From a virus, in IMG/VR virus record IMGVR_UViG_3300005731_000008, positions 1 through 32,106 of that record: a DNA stretch of 32,106 nt, one strand, 5' to 3'. Numbering within the stretch: position 1 is the first letter of the stretch; every line of letters begins with the position of its first letter. This document shows, piece by piece, positions 13,001-19,908 of the stretch. The notes below the pieces were generated by a model. The model saw only the letters and a list, made by a program, of their open reading frames with translations, did not search any database and had not been told where the DNA came from. The position numbers were made by a program, and so were the translations under genes.

Positions 13001-13773
13001 AAGATTTAAAGATTAGGGCGTCCTCTCTTGGGCGCCTTATGGCTACAAGTAAAAGCACAACGATAACAGAGAAGCAACTAGAAACGCTTAACGGGTTACT
13101 GTCTAAGATTAAACTAACAGAAAAACAAGCAGAGTTAAGAGATACGCTACTTCTTAAGCGTGATGCAGAGCCAGAACTAAGCGAGGGAGCTAAAAGTTAT
13201 GTTAAGGAGTTGTATCAGTTCCATGAGTACGGAATACGTCAAGAGATCAAATCTAAATATTTAGACAAAGGTAACGAAGTGGAGAACCTTTCTATAGAGT
13301 TAGCGTCTATTTACATGGATGACTTTCTAGTAAAGAATGATGAGTACTTCGAGAATGATTTTGTATGCGGTACGCCTGACGTTGTTACTTCTGAATATGT
13401 TTTAGACGTTAAGAGCTCTTGGAGTGCTGCAACGTTTCCAATGTTTGAAACTGAGCTAAGAAATAAAATCTATGAGTGGCAATTAAAGGCTTATATGTGG
13501 CTCACAGGCTTAACAGAGTCTTATCTATGTTACTGCTTAGTAGAAACACCAGAGCCGTTGATATTGGACGAAATTCGTAGAATAAGCTGGAGCCGTGGCG
13601 AAGGTGCTGAAATTTCAGAAGAGACAGAGATAGACGTGAGAAACTATTTTGACATATCTAAAATACCAACAGAGCGCAGAATCAAAGTCTTTAACGTAAA
13701 ATTAACAGAAAAAGACATTGCAGATATGAAGAAAAATATTAACTTAGCGCGAAAGTATTATAGTGAGATATGA
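12997..13773 (+). CDS. YqaJ/lambda-Exo-type recombination exonuclease
   Basis: 258 residues. RASSLGRLMATSK near the N-terminus, a helical stretch, then KGNEVENLSIELASIY. The PD-(D/E)XK active site is CGTPDVV (D128) with VLDVKSSWS (D137, K139), followed by YEWQLKAYMWLTG, the conserved glutamine helix of lambda-exonuclease-like proteins. It should resect 5' ends to make single strands for the ERF annealase encoded just before it (ATGA overlap). Helix-rich insertion at residues 25-75 is longer than in small members. Confidence 0.8.
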   Translation: MKDLKIRASSLGRLMATSKSTTITEKQLETLNGLLSKIKLTEKQAELRDTLLLKRDAEPELSEGAKSYVKELYQFHEYGIRQEIKSKYLDKGNEVENLSIELASIYMDDFLVKNDEYFENDFVCGTPDVVTSEYVLDVKSSWSAATFPMFETELRNKIYEWQLKAYMWLTGLTESYLCYCLVETPEPLILDEIRRISWSRGEGAEISEETEIDVRNYFDISKIPTERRIKVFNVKLTEKDIADMKKNINLARKYYSEI

Positions 13774-13795
13774 AAAATTTTAAAACAATTTAAAA

Positions 13796-14062
13796 ATGGG
13801 AGCATTATTAAGCGTAGGTATTAAACAACAAGACGGAACCTACAAGAATTACACGATAGGAGTAAACGACGAAACCAACGAATGGGGAAAGAACGTCTCT
13901 ATTTGGGAGCAACAAACCAAAGAAGAGCGAGAAGCTAAAACTCCTAAAAGTTACTGCGGGAACGGTAAGGTTATTTGGACTGACGGTAAAGTGGTAGCTG
14001 CAGAGTGGCAGGATAAAGCTACAGCAGGAGCAAAAGAAAAAGAATCTGATTTACCATTTTAG
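13796..14062 (+). CDS. Small single-stranded DNA-binding-like protein
   Basis: 88 residues. The N-terminal part (LLSVGIKQQDGTYKNYTIGV, KNVSIWEQQTKEER) looks like strands of a reduced OB fold, and the very end EKESDLPF is the acidic-then-DLPF tip of bacterial SSB proteins, which recruits partner enzymes. Placed third in the recombination operon after ERF and exonuclease, an SSB role is sensible. The fold is inferred; the tail is seen. Its stop overlaps the next GTG by one base. Confidence 0.6.
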   Translation: MGALLSVGIKQQDGTYKNYTIGVNDETNEWGKNVSIWEQQTKEEREAKTPKSYCGNGKVIWTDGKVVAAEWQDKATAGAKEKESDLPF

Positions 14063-14322
14063 TGACTTTCTCCGAAATAACGACTAACTTACTAGCTAAG
14101 AAGAATTGCTCTCTCTATGTTAAACGCATGGAGGGGGCTTTCTTCGTTCAAGACCTTCACAAGTATGTAAAGACTGACATGGCTATAGTAGCTAAGATAA
14201 GAGACCCGCGCAAAAGCGATAGGGCTAAAATGCTAAAAGAGCAGCTTCTTTACATTTATAGCAACTTTGATAAGATAGAAAAGCATTCGTTAAACTGGAA
14301 ACCAAAAAAGAAAAAGAGATGA
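14062..14322 (+). CDS. Hypothetical basic protein, 86 residues
   Basis: GTG start overlapping the stop of the SSB-like gene by one base. Basic protein (YVKRMEGAFFVQDLHKYVKT) ending in a very basic tail (NWKPKKKKR), so it may bind nucleic acid. Coupled by ATGA to the next gene. No family recognised. Confidence 0.6.
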   Translation: MTFSEITTNLLAKKNCSLYVKRMEGAFFVQDLHKYVKTDMAIVAKIRDPRKSDRAKMLKEQLLYIYSNFDKIEKHSLNWKPKKKKR

Positions 14323-14537
14323 TTGAGTATAATTTCCCGCAGTTCGTACAATTTAAAACTGTAAGCATGATAGAGGACACGGTCTTTGTTTATCACGCTC
14401 ATAAGTTATTCACTAAGTTTGACGGTTGCGGCTACGACTACCATGTCTTTGTTAATACGGAGTCAGGGCAAGAGCTAACTGTACCGTTAACTCATCTGGA
14501 GTACTACTACACTGGCAACTTTCAAAACCTTAATTAA
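14319..14537 (+). CDS. Hypothetical protein, 72 residues
   Basis: Aromatic-rich, strand-rich small protein (MIEYNFPQFVQFKTVSMIED, YDYHVFVNTESGQELTVPLT). Overlaps by ATGA before and by one base after with the sigma factor gene, so it is expressed together with it. Function unknown; its close link to the sigma factor makes a regulatory partner possible, without direct evidence. Confidence 0.6.
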   Translation: MIEYNFPQFVQFKTVSMIEDTVFVYHAHKLFTKFDGCGYDYHVFVNTESGQELTVPLTHLEYYYTGNFQNLN

Positions 14538-15064
14538 TGGAATGGATCAAGAAACTAGCTGAACAGCATGAGACGTGGATTCATTACGCCCGTAAGATTG
14601 GCGCGGGTTCCGATGCTGAGGATTTAGTACAGGACGCGTACATTAAGCTAATGAACTCTAAAGCACTCAACGAAAAGAAATGCCCTACAGTTTCCAACGT
14701 TTATATGTTTAGAACTATGCACAACCTATTTGGAGACAAGTTAAGAAAGGGAAGTATTCCAACCGTTGAGTTGTTAGCGTATCAAGAACATGAAGATCCA
14801 ACCAATATACCAGACAAGAAAGCCCTAGAGCTTATACATACTAAAGTAAATGAAGAGGTTAAAAAATGGGACTGGTACGATAGAATGTTGTTTAACTATT
14901 ACAGATACTCAGAAAAGAGCATAAGACAGATACACGAAGAAACAGGTATCAGCACTGCGAGTATATCAAAGGACTTAAAAGAGTGCAAGGCTAGGATTAA
15001 AGAATCTGTAGGGGAGGACTACATGGATTACAAGAATGGAGAATTTGAATTGATAAGCAAATGA
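14537..15064 (+). CDS. Phage-encoded ECF-type sigma-70 factor
   Basis: 175 residues with the two-domain layout of extracytoplasmic-function sigma factors. Region 2 lies at residues about 10-75 (AGSDAEDLVQDAYIKLMNSK, then NVYMFRTMHNLFGDKLRK) and region 4 at about 125-165, with the helix-turn-helix KSIRQIHEETGISTASISKD. It should redirect host RNA polymerase to particular promoters. Encoded at the end of the early/middle genes, it is the obvious candidate to recognise the TACGTT-class promoters before 1369, 19151, 27841 and 30011. That link is inference. It overlaps both neighbours by a few bases. Confidence 0.85.
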   Translation: MEWIKKLAEQHETWIHYARKIGAGSDAEDLVQDAYIKLMNSKALNEKKCPTVSNVYMFRTMHNLFGDKLRKGSIPTVELLAYQEHEDPTNIPDKKALELIHTKVNEEVKKWDWYDRMLFNYYRYSEKSIRQIHEETGISTASISKDLKECKARIKESVGEDYMDYKNGEFELISK

Positions 15065-15243
15065 AAAGAATAATAGAAGCATACTATGAAACTATTGAAG
15101 AGATGTCAATAGAAATGAACAGGCTCAGAGATCAAAACAGAAAGCTAGAGCGTGAACTGCTACAGCTAAAGAATAAAGACTTTGAGTCTATGGTTAAATA
15201 TCACAAAGAGAAAAACAATGAAGGAAATCAAGAACTTTCTTAG
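15061..15243 (+). CDS. Small coiled-coil protein, 60 residues
   Basis: A nearly continuous charged helix (EEMSIEMNRLRDQNRKLERE), so probably a dimeric coiled coil. It overlaps the sigma gene by four bases. It may be a small regulatory partner of the sigma factor, but there is no direct evidence. It shares 26 bases in another frame with the next gene. Confidence 0.55.
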   Translation: MKRIIEAYYETIEEMSIEMNRLRDQNRKLERELLQLKNKDFESMVKYHKEKNNEGNQELS

Positions 15244-15433
15244 AGGTCAGATAGATGTGCTACAAAACGCACTATTTAAAGAGTTTGCCAAAGAAGAGGG
15301 TGCTAACTTAGTAAAGACTCAGGAACTGAATAACGATATAGTAGCAATGCACAGGACGTTGTTATCATTAGAGAAAACCGAAAAAATAGTACAGGATGGA
15401 ATCAAAGAAGCCAAAAAGAAAGCGAAGAACTAA
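15218..15433 (+). CDS. Small helical protein, 71 residues
   Basis: Starts at ATG 15218 (MKEIKNFLRGQIDVLQNALF); an upstream in-frame TTG at 15182 would lie deep in the preceding gene and is not preferred. Helical, with a lysine-rich end (GIKEAKKKAKN). It overlaps the genes before and after. No family recognised. Confidence 0.55.
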   Translation: MKEIKNFLRGQIDVLQNALFKEFAKEEGANLVKTQELNNDIVAMHRTLLSLEKTEKIVQDGIKEAKKKAKN

Positions 15434-15824
15434 GGCAGAGATGGAAGCAGACAACGCAAAGAAGGTGAAAGAATCTAAAGGATTAGGAGACGCTGTAGAG
15501 GCTGTAACAAAAGTGACAGGTATTAAAGCCTTTGTTGAGTTTATGAATGGTGGAGAGCCTTGCTCTGGTTGCGAGAAGCGTAAGAAGTGGCTAAACAAGA
15601 TCAGTAAACGCAGACCAGAAGCCTTAACATTGGATGAGTTTAATTTCATTGAGAGCATTAAGGACAAGAAACGCCTAACAGCCTCAGAGAATATTAACTT
15701 AGCAAAGACGCACGCTAGAGTTTATAGGACTACTTATGAGCCTCCAGGAAATTGCTCAAGCTGTGCAATACAGAAACACAAAGACCTAGTAATTCTGTAT
15801 GAATCTTACTTAAAAGACATTTAA
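15396..15824 (+). CDS. Cysteine-motif protein, 142 residues
   Basis: Very basic N-terminus (KKPKRKRRTKAEMEADNAKK), then CSGCEKRKKWLNK at residue 57 and CSSCAIQKHKDL near residue 125. The two CxxC pairs could form one zinc site. Basic tail plus zinc site suggests nucleic-acid binding. It overlaps the preceding gene by 38 bases and closes the operon before the terminator at 15831. Confidence 0.6.
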   Translation: MESKKPKRKRRTKAEMEADNAKKVKESKGLGDAVEAVTKVTGIKAFVEFMNGGEPCSGCEKRKKWLNKISKRRPEALTLDEFNFIESIKDKKRLTASENINLAKTHARVYRTTYEPPGNCSSCAIQKHKDLVILYESYLKDI

Positions 15825-15830
15825 ACATTA

Positions 15831-15860
15831 AAGCCGATTTGTAACAGAGTCGGTTTTTTA
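15831..15860 (+). terminator. Terminator closing the recombination/sigma operon
   Basis: AGCCGA pairs with TCGGTT around a short loop and is followed by TTTTTTATT. The TTG of the next promoter (15839) lies inside the hairpin loop, so the terminator and the new start overlap. Confidence 0.7.
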
Positions 15861-15869
15861 TTATATTTA
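15839..15869 (+). promoter_or_regulatory. Promoter of the GP88-like gene
   Basis: TTG at 15839-15841, a 20-base spacer, and TATATTTA at 15862-15869, one base off TAnnTTTG. The message would start about 15875, inside a small inverted repeat CCTAA-caaa-TTAGG (15872-15885) just before the ATG at 15889. Confidence 0.55.
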
Positions 15870-15888
15870 CACCTAACAAATTAGGAAT

Positions 15889-16479
15889 ATGAAGTTTTTA
15901 AGAAAAACAAAATACTATGACGGTATAGTATACGAATGGAATTTACCAAGTGGCTTCAGTTGCCCTTTTGCACTTGAATGTTTAGTAAAAGTTGACAGGG
16001 AAACGGGTAAGTTTGACAATAAAAGCAATGCCTATAGATGCTATTCAGCTATGCAAGAAAGATTCCCAGCAGTACGTGAGCATAGGTGGAAAAACTTTGA
16101 CTTTTTACGTAATGGAGGGATACCCGAAATACCAACAAAGGCGAAACATATTAGAATACACATGAGTGGAGATTTTTACTCACAAGAGTATTTTGATATG
16201 TGGCTAAAACTTTGTTCGGAACATAAAGACGTTGAGTTTTGGGCTTATACAAAAAGCGTTAACTATTGGGTGAATAGATTGGGTGAAATACCTACAAACT
16301 TAACATTGACAGCAAGTAGAGGAGGTAAGCATGATAACCTAATTGAAAAGCATAACCTTAAAAACGTTGAAATAATTAAAAAAAAGGAACACGCTAATGG
16401 CAGACCAATAGACGAAAAGGATAGGGAGGCAAGAAAGCCAAATGTTAACTTTTGCCTATTGGATAACTTTGCTAAATAG
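15889..16479 (+). CDS. GP88-family phage protein
   Basis: 196 residues. The N-terminal cysteine pattern (PSGFSCPFALECLVK, YRCYSAMQ) and the core IRIHMSGDFYSQEYFDMWLK followed by FWAYTKS match the gene product 88 family of phages, whose function is not established. A late cysteine (NFCLLD) may complete a metal site. It has its own promoter and a 3' flank that is an attC-like palindrome, with the 9-base sequence CCTAACAAA just before it (15872) and again at 16804. This suggests that it arrived as part of a mobile segment. Function unknown. Confidence 0.65.
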   Translation: MKFLRKTKYYDGIVYEWNLPSGFSCPFALECLVKVDRETGKFDNKSNAYRCYSAMQERFPAVREHRWKNFDFLRNGGIPEIPTKAKHIRIHMSGDFYSQEYFDMWLKLCSEHKDVEFWAYTKSVNYWVNRLGEIPTNLTLTASRGGKHDNLIEKHNLKNVEIIKKKEHANGRPIDEKDREARKPNVNFCLLDNFAK

Positions 16480-16485
16480 TATTAT

Positions 16486-16614
16486 GCACAACGGACGAGT
16501 ATATGGCAAGGTGGTTTTAAAAGTGCTGACCTATCGAGCTATAATAAACTTAATTAACAGCACTAAAGTAGCAGTTTGGAACGATGCCCCAATTTGCTAT
16601 ATACATTGTTAGGC
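16486..16614. other. Integron-attC-like imperfect palindrome
   Basis: A 129-base non-coding stretch right behind the GP88-like gene with nested inverted repeats. The outer pair is GCACAAC (16486) and GTTAGGC (16608-16614). The next pair is GTATATGGCAA (16499-16509) and TTGCTATATAC (16594-16604), complementary except for one base. The inner pair AGTGCTG (16522-16528) and CAGCACT (16558-16564) is perfect. GTTAGGC fits the R' core GTTRRRY of integron attC sites; GCACAAC is one base off the matching RYYYAAC. No integrase gene is in the window. An RNA structure or a terminator-like element is an alternative. Confidence 0.5.
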
Positions 16615-16633
16615 ATCTGTAAAAATTAATACA

Positions 16634-16792
16634 ATGGAATACGAAGAAAAAATAAAAATGCTAAGGCAATTATTGGATGCCGTAAAAGAAGAAACAGAAA
16701 CATATATTGACCACGAAAAAATGGTTGCAAATAGCGAAAACTACTTACTAATAATTGCTATTGAAAAATACCTTGAAAGGCACGCTTTTTAA
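16634..16792 (+). CDS. Cassette-like small protein, 52 residues
   Basis: ATG 16634 to TAA 16792. Product is helical and acidic (MEYEEKIKMLRQLLDAVKEE), no known family. It lies exactly between TTGTTAGGCA (16606-16615) and its reverse complement TGCCTAACAA (16802-16811), as a gene would in an integron-type cassette. Confidence 0.55.
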   Translation: MEYEEKIKMLRQLLDAVKEETETYIDHEKMVANSENYLLIIAIEKYLERHAF

Positions 16793-16801
16793 TTTTTATT
16801 G

Positions 16802-16812
16802 TGCCTAACAAA
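16802..16812. repeat. Inverted partner of the attC-like core
   Basis: TGCCTAACAA is the exact reverse complement of TTGTTAGGCA at 16606-16615, and contains GCCTAAC, a fit to the RYYYAAC core. CCTAACAAA here also repeats directly at 15872-15880. No second half-site (GTTRRRY) is visible downstream, so the second palindrome would be incomplete. Confidence 0.6.
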
Positions 16813-16839
16813 GATATAAAGTACACTAACCTATTTAGT

Positions 16840-16965
16840 ATGAATAAGACAAGACTAAGAGAGCATTACACTAAATGCGAGAAGAAACAAAGACATAGAA
16901 AAGGAGAGAAAGCCTTTAGAGCTTTTAAGGTATTCATGGGATATTATCAAAACAATGAAGGATAA
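16840..16965 (+). CDS. Small basic protein, 41 residues
   Basis: ATG 16840 to TAA 16965 (MNKTRLREHYTKCEKKQRHR), lysine- and arginine-rich, one cysteine. An in-frame GTG at 16801 would make 54 residues but would lie in the repeat. The stop overlaps the next gene by 11 bases. Family unknown. Confidence 0.5.
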   Translation: MNKTRLREHYTKCEKKQRHRKGEKAFRAFKVFMGYYQNNEG

Positions 16966-17158
16966 ACACTATAACAACACTAATGGAAGCCTCTATAAGT
17001 TTGCACTTGAGCATAACTTAAACGCTTATGAGTTTGATATAATAAAGAGGGTAACAAGGTGCAGAAAGAAAGGTTTTTTCATAGAAGACTTGGAAAAGAC
17101 AAAAAGAGTTGTAGATTTGTACCTAGAAGAACAAAAACATAAATTTAAAAACGTATGA
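16955..17158 (+). CDS. DUF3310-like small protein
   Basis: 67 residues. HYNNTNGSLYKFALEHNLNA, then FDIIKRVTRCRKKGFFIEDLEKTKRVVDLYLEE, follows the DUF3310 pattern (HY near the start, a conserved K-T/R-R-x-K-KG step, EDLEK, then a final helix). These small phage proteins are common near nucleotide-metabolism genes, but their function is not settled. It overlaps the lipoprotein gene by four bases. Confidence 0.55.
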   Translation: MKDKHYNNTNGSLYKFALEHNLNAYEFDIIKRVTRCRKKGFFIEDLEKTKRVVDLYLEEQKHKFKNV

Positions 17159-17421
17159 AAAAAGAATTTTTAAAGAACGTAACAATGGCGGTAGTATGGT
17201 CTGCTGCATTTATTGGAATTTTATTCGTGATTAACGGATGCCAGAAGGAAAGTAAGAACTCAGGCAACTGTCAGTGCTATGAAGAACACGAAGAACTACA
17301 AGTACCTTCTCTACAATGGGAGGTAGAGTACACAACACCGATGCAAGAGGAACCATGTTCTAACGCTCATGGATGGGTGGAGACTTCACAGGGAACGCGA
17401 TATAGAAAAATATGCCAGTAA
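17155..17421 (+). CDS. Small cysteine-rich lipoprotein
   Basis: 88 residues. The N-terminus MKKEFLKNVTMAVVWSAAFI continues to GILFVINGC, a signal peptide with a lipobox-like VINGC, so C29 should be lipidated and the rest exported. The mature part has a CQCYEE motif and later cysteines (EEPCSNAHGW, RKICQ). It is outside the lysis block, so a role in superinfection exclusion or cell-surface change is possible. No family recognised. Confidence 0.6.
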   Translation: MKKEFLKNVTMAVVWSAAFIGILFVINGCQKESKNSGNCQCYEEHEELQVPSLQWEVEYTTPMQEEPCSNAHGWVETSQGTRYRKICQ

Positions 17422-17603
17422 TGAAAGGCAAATATATAATAGAATACCCTTTAATTAATAGCTGCCAAAGAGAGAACGAATTCATAGAGTTTATGAGGAA
17501 GTATAAAAGTAAAAGCGGTACAGTTTACTTTAAGCTGATAGATGACCCGAATGTTAAGATTGTAACAGAAGATGAATACTTACGTTATATTAAGGAGGAT
17601 TAA
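17412..17603 (+). CDS. Hypothetical protein, 63 residues
   Basis: MPVMKGKYIIEYPLINSCQR from ATG 17412, or from ATG 17421 which overlaps the lipoprotein stop by one base (TAATG) and is as likely. Mixed strand/helix composition with an acidic end. It is the last gene before the terminase. No family recognised. Confidence 0.55.
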   Translation: MPVMKGKYIIEYPLINSCQRENEFIEFMRKYKSKSGTVYFKLIDDPNVKIVTEDEYLRYIKED

Positions 17604-17628
17604 TATGTTTAATTAACTATAAGAAACT

Positions 17629-17919
17629 ATGCCATTCGAGAAAGGTAATACATACGGCACAGGAAGACCGAAGGGGGCAAAGGATAAAAAGACAGCAGAA
17701 GCGAGAGAGCTATTCTTAAACACTTTGGAAGGTCAGGTAGAGAATATAGAGGATGCATTTCAGAAAGTGCTAGACAAGTCACCAGAGAAGTACTTGGACT
17801 TATTGTCAAAGTATATGCAATACTTTATACCAAAAAAGACAGAGCAAGACATTAAGGCAGAAGTGTCAGGTACATTTGATTTTAATGAAGCTATAAAACG
17901 ATTGAGAGGTGATAAATAG
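17629..17919 (+). CDS. Terminase small subunit
   Basis: 96 residues. The opening PFEKGNTYGTGRPKGAKDKK is a basic DNA-binding segment often seen at the start of phage terminase small subunits, followed by helices (FLNTLEGQVENIEDAFQKVL) suited to oligomerisation. It should recognise the packaging site, likely close by. It overlaps the large subunit by 11 bases, which fixes the pairing. Confidence 0.75.
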   Translation: MPFEKGNTYGTGRPKGAKDKKTAEARELFLNTLEGQVENIEDAFQKVLDKSPEKYLDLLSKYMQYFIPKKTEQDIKAEVSGTFDFNEAIKRLRGDK

Positions 17920-19114
17920 TAAGTACCTAGTACTAGACAATGATAGCAGGTATTTCATTGTAACAGGTGGGCGTGGTAGTGGAAAGTCTTTTTCTATTAA
18001 CACGCTTCTCTGTTTAATGACTGCACAGTCTGGTCACGTTATACTATTTACTCGTTATACGTTGCGCTCTGCTAGTATCTCCATCATCCCTGAGTTCTTA
18101 GAAAAGATAGAGTTGTTAGGTATGCAGTCTCAGTTCAAGGTAACAAAAGATGAGATAATCAATATAACCTCGGGCAGTAGGATATTGTTTAGAGGTATAA
18201 AGACAAGCTCAGGGAACCAAGTGGCAAGCCTAAAGAGTTTACAGGGTGTAACTACGTGGGTACTCGATGAAGCGGAAGAGCTAGTAGATGAGAAAACGTT
18301 TGACACTATTGATCTATCAGTAAGGCAAAAAGGTATTCAGAATAGGGTTATAATGATAATGAATCCTACCACAAAAGAGCATTTTATTTATCAACGATTC
18401 TTTGAAGGCAAGGGAGTGCAGGAGGGAACCAACGGAACAAAGGGAGATACAACGTACGTACATACCACCTATTTAGATAATGAGGAAAACCTAGCCGAGT
18501 CATTCTTAAACCAGATTAAAGAGATACGAGAGAGAAGACCTAAGAAGTATAAGCACCAAATACTGGGAGGTTGGTTAGACAAAGCCGAGGGTGTTATATT
18601 TGAGAACTGGAATATAGGAGAGTTTAAACACGTAGCTAAGTCAGTATTCGGTCAGGATTATGGATTCTCTGTAGACCCTACCACATTAGTAGAGACAAAC
18701 ATAGACACTAACAACAAATGTATCTATCTAAAACTGCACTACTATAAGCCCAACTTAACTACAAGCCAGATAGTAGAACTCAATAAACGCTTTGCAAAGG
18801 ATAGTTTGATAGTGGGAGATAGTGCAGAGCCTCGGCTTATTACGGAGATGCAAGCACACCCTAATAACCTTAACATACTTCCAGCAGTAAAAGGGCAGGG
18901 GAGCGTCACGCATGGGATAACACTAATGCAAGACTACGACTTAATTGTTGACCCTGACAGTACAGAGCTAATCAAAGAGCTTAACAATTACTCATGGATG
19001 GAAAAGAAGTCTAGCACTCCTATAGATGATTACAACCACGCTATTGATGCAATAAGATACGCTGTAACTTATCAACTAGAAAACCCAAACAGAGGGAAGT
19101 ATTTTGTTTATTAG
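17909..19114 (+). CDS. terL: Terminase large subunit (ATPase and nuclease)
   Basis: 401 residues, GTG start within the end of the small-subunit gene. Walker A is GGRGSGKS at residues 20-27; Walker B with catalytic acid is WVLDEAEE at 117-124; the coupling motif NPTTKEH is near 152. The RNase H-like nuclease domain has GQDYGFSVDPT (D250), VGDSAEP (D304) and the late acid in DDYNHAIDAIRYA. Type is PBSX-like. It pumps DNA through the portal and cuts concatemers. A late promoter for the tail genes lies in the 36-base gap after it. Confidence 0.9.
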   Translation: MINSKYLVLDNDSRYFIVTGGRGSGKSFSINTLLCLMTAQSGHVILFTRYTLRSASISIIPEFLEKIELLGMQSQFKVTKDEIINITSGSRILFRGIKTSSGNQVASLKSLQGVTTWVLDEAEELVDEKTFDTIDLSVRQKGIQNRVIMIMNPTTKEHFIYQRFFEGKGVQEGTNGTKGDTTYVHTTYLDNEENLAESFLNQIKEIRERRPKKYKHQILGGWLDKAEGVIFENWNIGEFKHVAKSVFGQDYGFSVDPTTLVETNIDTNNKCIYLKLHYYKPNLTTSQIVELNKRFAKDSLIVGDSAEPRLITEMQAHPNNLNILPAVKGQGSVTHGITLMQDYDLIVDPDSTELIKELNNYSWMEKKSSTPIDDYNHAIDAIRYAVTYQLENPNRGKYFVY

Positions 19115-19115
19115 T

Positions 19116-19153
19116 TTAACACACTTTACGCTTTCTTACGTTATATTAATATG
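19116..19153 (+). promoter_or_regulatory. Late promoter P2 (TACGTT class)
   Basis: TTAACAC at 19116, box TACGTTAT at 19137-19144, then ATTAAT and ATG at 19151. The last 23 bases are identical to those of P1, and TTAACAC is at the same distance (8 intervening variable bases). It drives the tail operon. The short distance from box to ATG predicts a leaderless message. Confidence 0.7.
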
Positions 19154-19858
19154 AAAGCAAAAATAGTAGTACCAACCTCTTTAAGTGAGATAACCCTAGG
19201 GCAATATCAACACTTTCAGTCTGTAGCAAAGAACTTCGAGGAGGACAAGCACAACGAGTTTCTTAAACAGAAGATGCTAGAGATATTCTGTAACGTAGAA
19301 CTAGCAAAGGTACTCTTCATTGAAAAGAAAGCAGTACAGGACATCTCAGGACGTATTAACCAACTATTTACGGGGAACTACGAACTGAAAAGAACATTCG
19401 AGATTGATGGGGTTAAGTTTGGCTTCATTCCTAATCTAGACAAGATCACTCAGGGGGAGTATATGGACTTAGATACTTACTTCACAGATTGGAAGCAGAT
19501 GCATAAGGCTATGGCGGTTCTGTTTCGTCCTATAATCTCAGAGCGTAAAGATAACTATGAAATAAGAGACTACAAAGGCACAGATGAATTTGCAGAGCTT
19601 ATGAAGTTCACTCCTTTAGACGTTGCCTTAGGTGCTTATGTTTTTTTTTATCGTTTAGGAAACGACTTATTAAGCAGTACTCTAAACTTTTTGCAGGAGG
19701 AGGCGAAGGAGGTGGTCTCTCAATGGGCGCACAATTCCAAAGTAAGTGGGGATGGTATCACTCAATATATCGACTCGCTGGGGGAGAAATACTCAGCTTT
19801 GATAAAGTCACAAGCGAACCCCTTCACAAGTGCCTTACATTTCTCACCTATGAAATAG
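19151..19858 (+). CDS. Tail assembly chaperone (gpG-like)
   Basis: 235 residues, soluble, mixed helical (LSEITLGQYQHFQSVAKNFE). First gene of the tail operon. Its last third is overlapped by an open frame in -1 that continues to the next gene start, the signature of the lambda G/GT arrangement in which a small share of ribosomes shifts to make a longer chaperone. These proteins guide tape measure folding and tail tube assembly. Usual G proteins are shorter, but chaperones in Bacteroidetes phages can be this long. The identification rests on position and the frameshift more than on sequence. Confidence 0.65.
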   Translation: MKAKIVVPTSLSEITLGQYQHFQSVAKNFEEDKHNEFLKQKMLEIFCNVELAKVLFIEKKAVQDISGRINQLFTGNYELKRTFEIDGVKFGFIPNLDKITQGEYMDLDTYFTDWKQMHKAMAVLFRPIISERKDNYEIRDYKGTDEFAELMKFTPLDVALGAYVFFYRLGNDLLSSTLNFLQEEAKEVVSQWAHNSKVSGDGITQYIDSLGEKYSALIKSQANPFTSALHFSPMK

Positions 19859-19908
19859 AAAAAGACAAGGTAGAGCAGAACGAACTAAAGAAAACACTCA
19901 ATAGATAA
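19588..19908 (+). CDS. -1 frame extension of the tail chaperone (gpT-like)
   Basis: The -1 frame is open from 19588 to the TAA at 19908, giving LFAGGGEGGGLSMGAQFQSK and then WGWYHSIYRLAGGEILSFDK in the region where it matters. The glycine run and the W-x-W-Y-x-S-I-Y-x-LAGG pattern look like a real protein rather than an antisense shadow. There is no good independent start except ATG 19723. Two possible slip sites exist: nine T at 19641-19649 (T TTT TTT in frame) and CTTTTTG at 19687-19693. The stop meets the next ATG (TAATG). Confidence 0.65.
   Translation: MCRAYEVHSFRRCLRCLCFFLSFRKRLIKQYSKLFAGGGEGGGLSMGAQFQSKWGWYHSIYRLAGGEILSFDKVTSEPLHKCLTFLTYEIEKDKVEQNELKKTLNR

Noticed and set aside
17594-17615. 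Shine-Dalgarno-like AAGGAGG before ATG at about 17604
   Set aside because: The frame after it stops after three codons, and the motif lies within the end of the 17412 gene; the terminase start at 17629 has no such motif.
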